Part shown: positions 51,506-51,506 of the stretch, one piece after another
How the letters are laid out: each line of letters opens with the position of its first letter
Position numbering within the stretch: position 1 is the stretch's first letter
Source of the DNA: Nitrospira sp. CG24B
GTDB lineage: Bacteria; Nitrospirota; Nitrospiria; Nitrospirales; Nitrospiraceae
Direction of reading: 5' to 3'
Length of the DNA stretch: 51,506 nt
NCBI GenBank assembly: GCA_002869845.2
Contig: NEWS02000004.1
Span: forward strand, 1,657,295-1,708,800
Notes under the pieces: model-generated
The model's input: the letters and a program-made list of their open reading frames with translations, nothing else
What the model was told of the DNA's origin: nothing
Databases searched by the model: none
Program-made: the position numbers and the translations under genes

Positions 51506-51506
51506 T

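Overview
The window looks like a chromosomal stretch from a Nitrospira-type bacterium (phylum Nitrospirota). This is inferred from the gene mix and from a dispersed palindromic repeat whose spurious translation (starting MLKKSA) is one I associate with Nitrospira genomes; no marker gene in the window proves it. Most genes are bacterial housekeeping or stress accessory genes of moderate to high GC. I see no rRNA, intact tRNA, CRISPR array or complete insertion sequence.

Layout. 1-1.4 kb: the end of an upstream gene, a lipoprotein, and a MarR regulator with a cysteine-rich tail. 1.5-7.3 kb (minus): one tight operon of three universal stress protein (Usp) genes, a type-1-copper cupredoxin, a DUF2934 protein, an unknown protein and a phosphofructokinase of the PPi-dependent type. 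7.6-12 kb (plus): a 31-residue membrane protein, a short MgtE-like Mg2+ transporter, another Usp, an FmdB zinc ribbon, a palindromic repeat, a monohaem cytochrome c and an exported pentapeptide-repeat protein. 12-14.4 kb is a disturbed region: pieces of dienelactone-hydrolase-like genes (one of them inverted), a DUF4258/YgiT toxin-antitoxin pair and an AT-richer orphan ORF with a HEPN-like RNALFH motif. 14.4-20 kb (minus): a SWIM/SNF2 helicase, adenylylsulfate kinase, a nested palindromic repeat and an APH-type phosphotransferase. 20.2-23 kb: small proteins and an arsR-arsM-arsC operon with two visible ArsR operator-like sites, one inside a promoter that would make arsR almost leaderless. 23-28.2 kb: an unknown winged-helix-like protein beside a tRNA-like remnant, a P-II-like protein, a VIT1/CCC1 transporter, a BASS-family transporter, an L,D-transpeptidase and two CBS-pair proteins.

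28.6-35 kb (plus) is the most unusual part: a tandem Usp, a P-type ATPase like the Na,K-ATPase class, a 56-residue protein that is only the last transmembrane helix and tail of a MacB/FtsX permease, and an MgtA-like P-type ATPase. All four open frames overlap by 4-8 bases, so they are probably translated as a unit. 35-42.2 kb (minus): a glycan operon of GT4 glycosyltransferase, MFS, BON-domain protein with a long Lys-Glu repeat, a second MFS and a glycogen debranching enzyme. 42.6-44.8 kb: an HTH-like protein and a membrane-anchored coiled-coil protein. 45.4-49.4 kb: a Ca2+-type P-ATPase and a Na+/Ca2+ exchanger. The window ends with a small membrane protein, a methyltransferase, a secreted SnoaL-like protein and the tail of a ferritin-like gene.

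Taken together the window encodes cation homeostasis (three P-type ATPases, MgtE, an exchanger, VIT1), five Usp genes carrying nine Usp domains, envelope maintenance, glycogen metabolism and arsenic detoxification. Function assignments come from motif recognition alone; no database search was possible.
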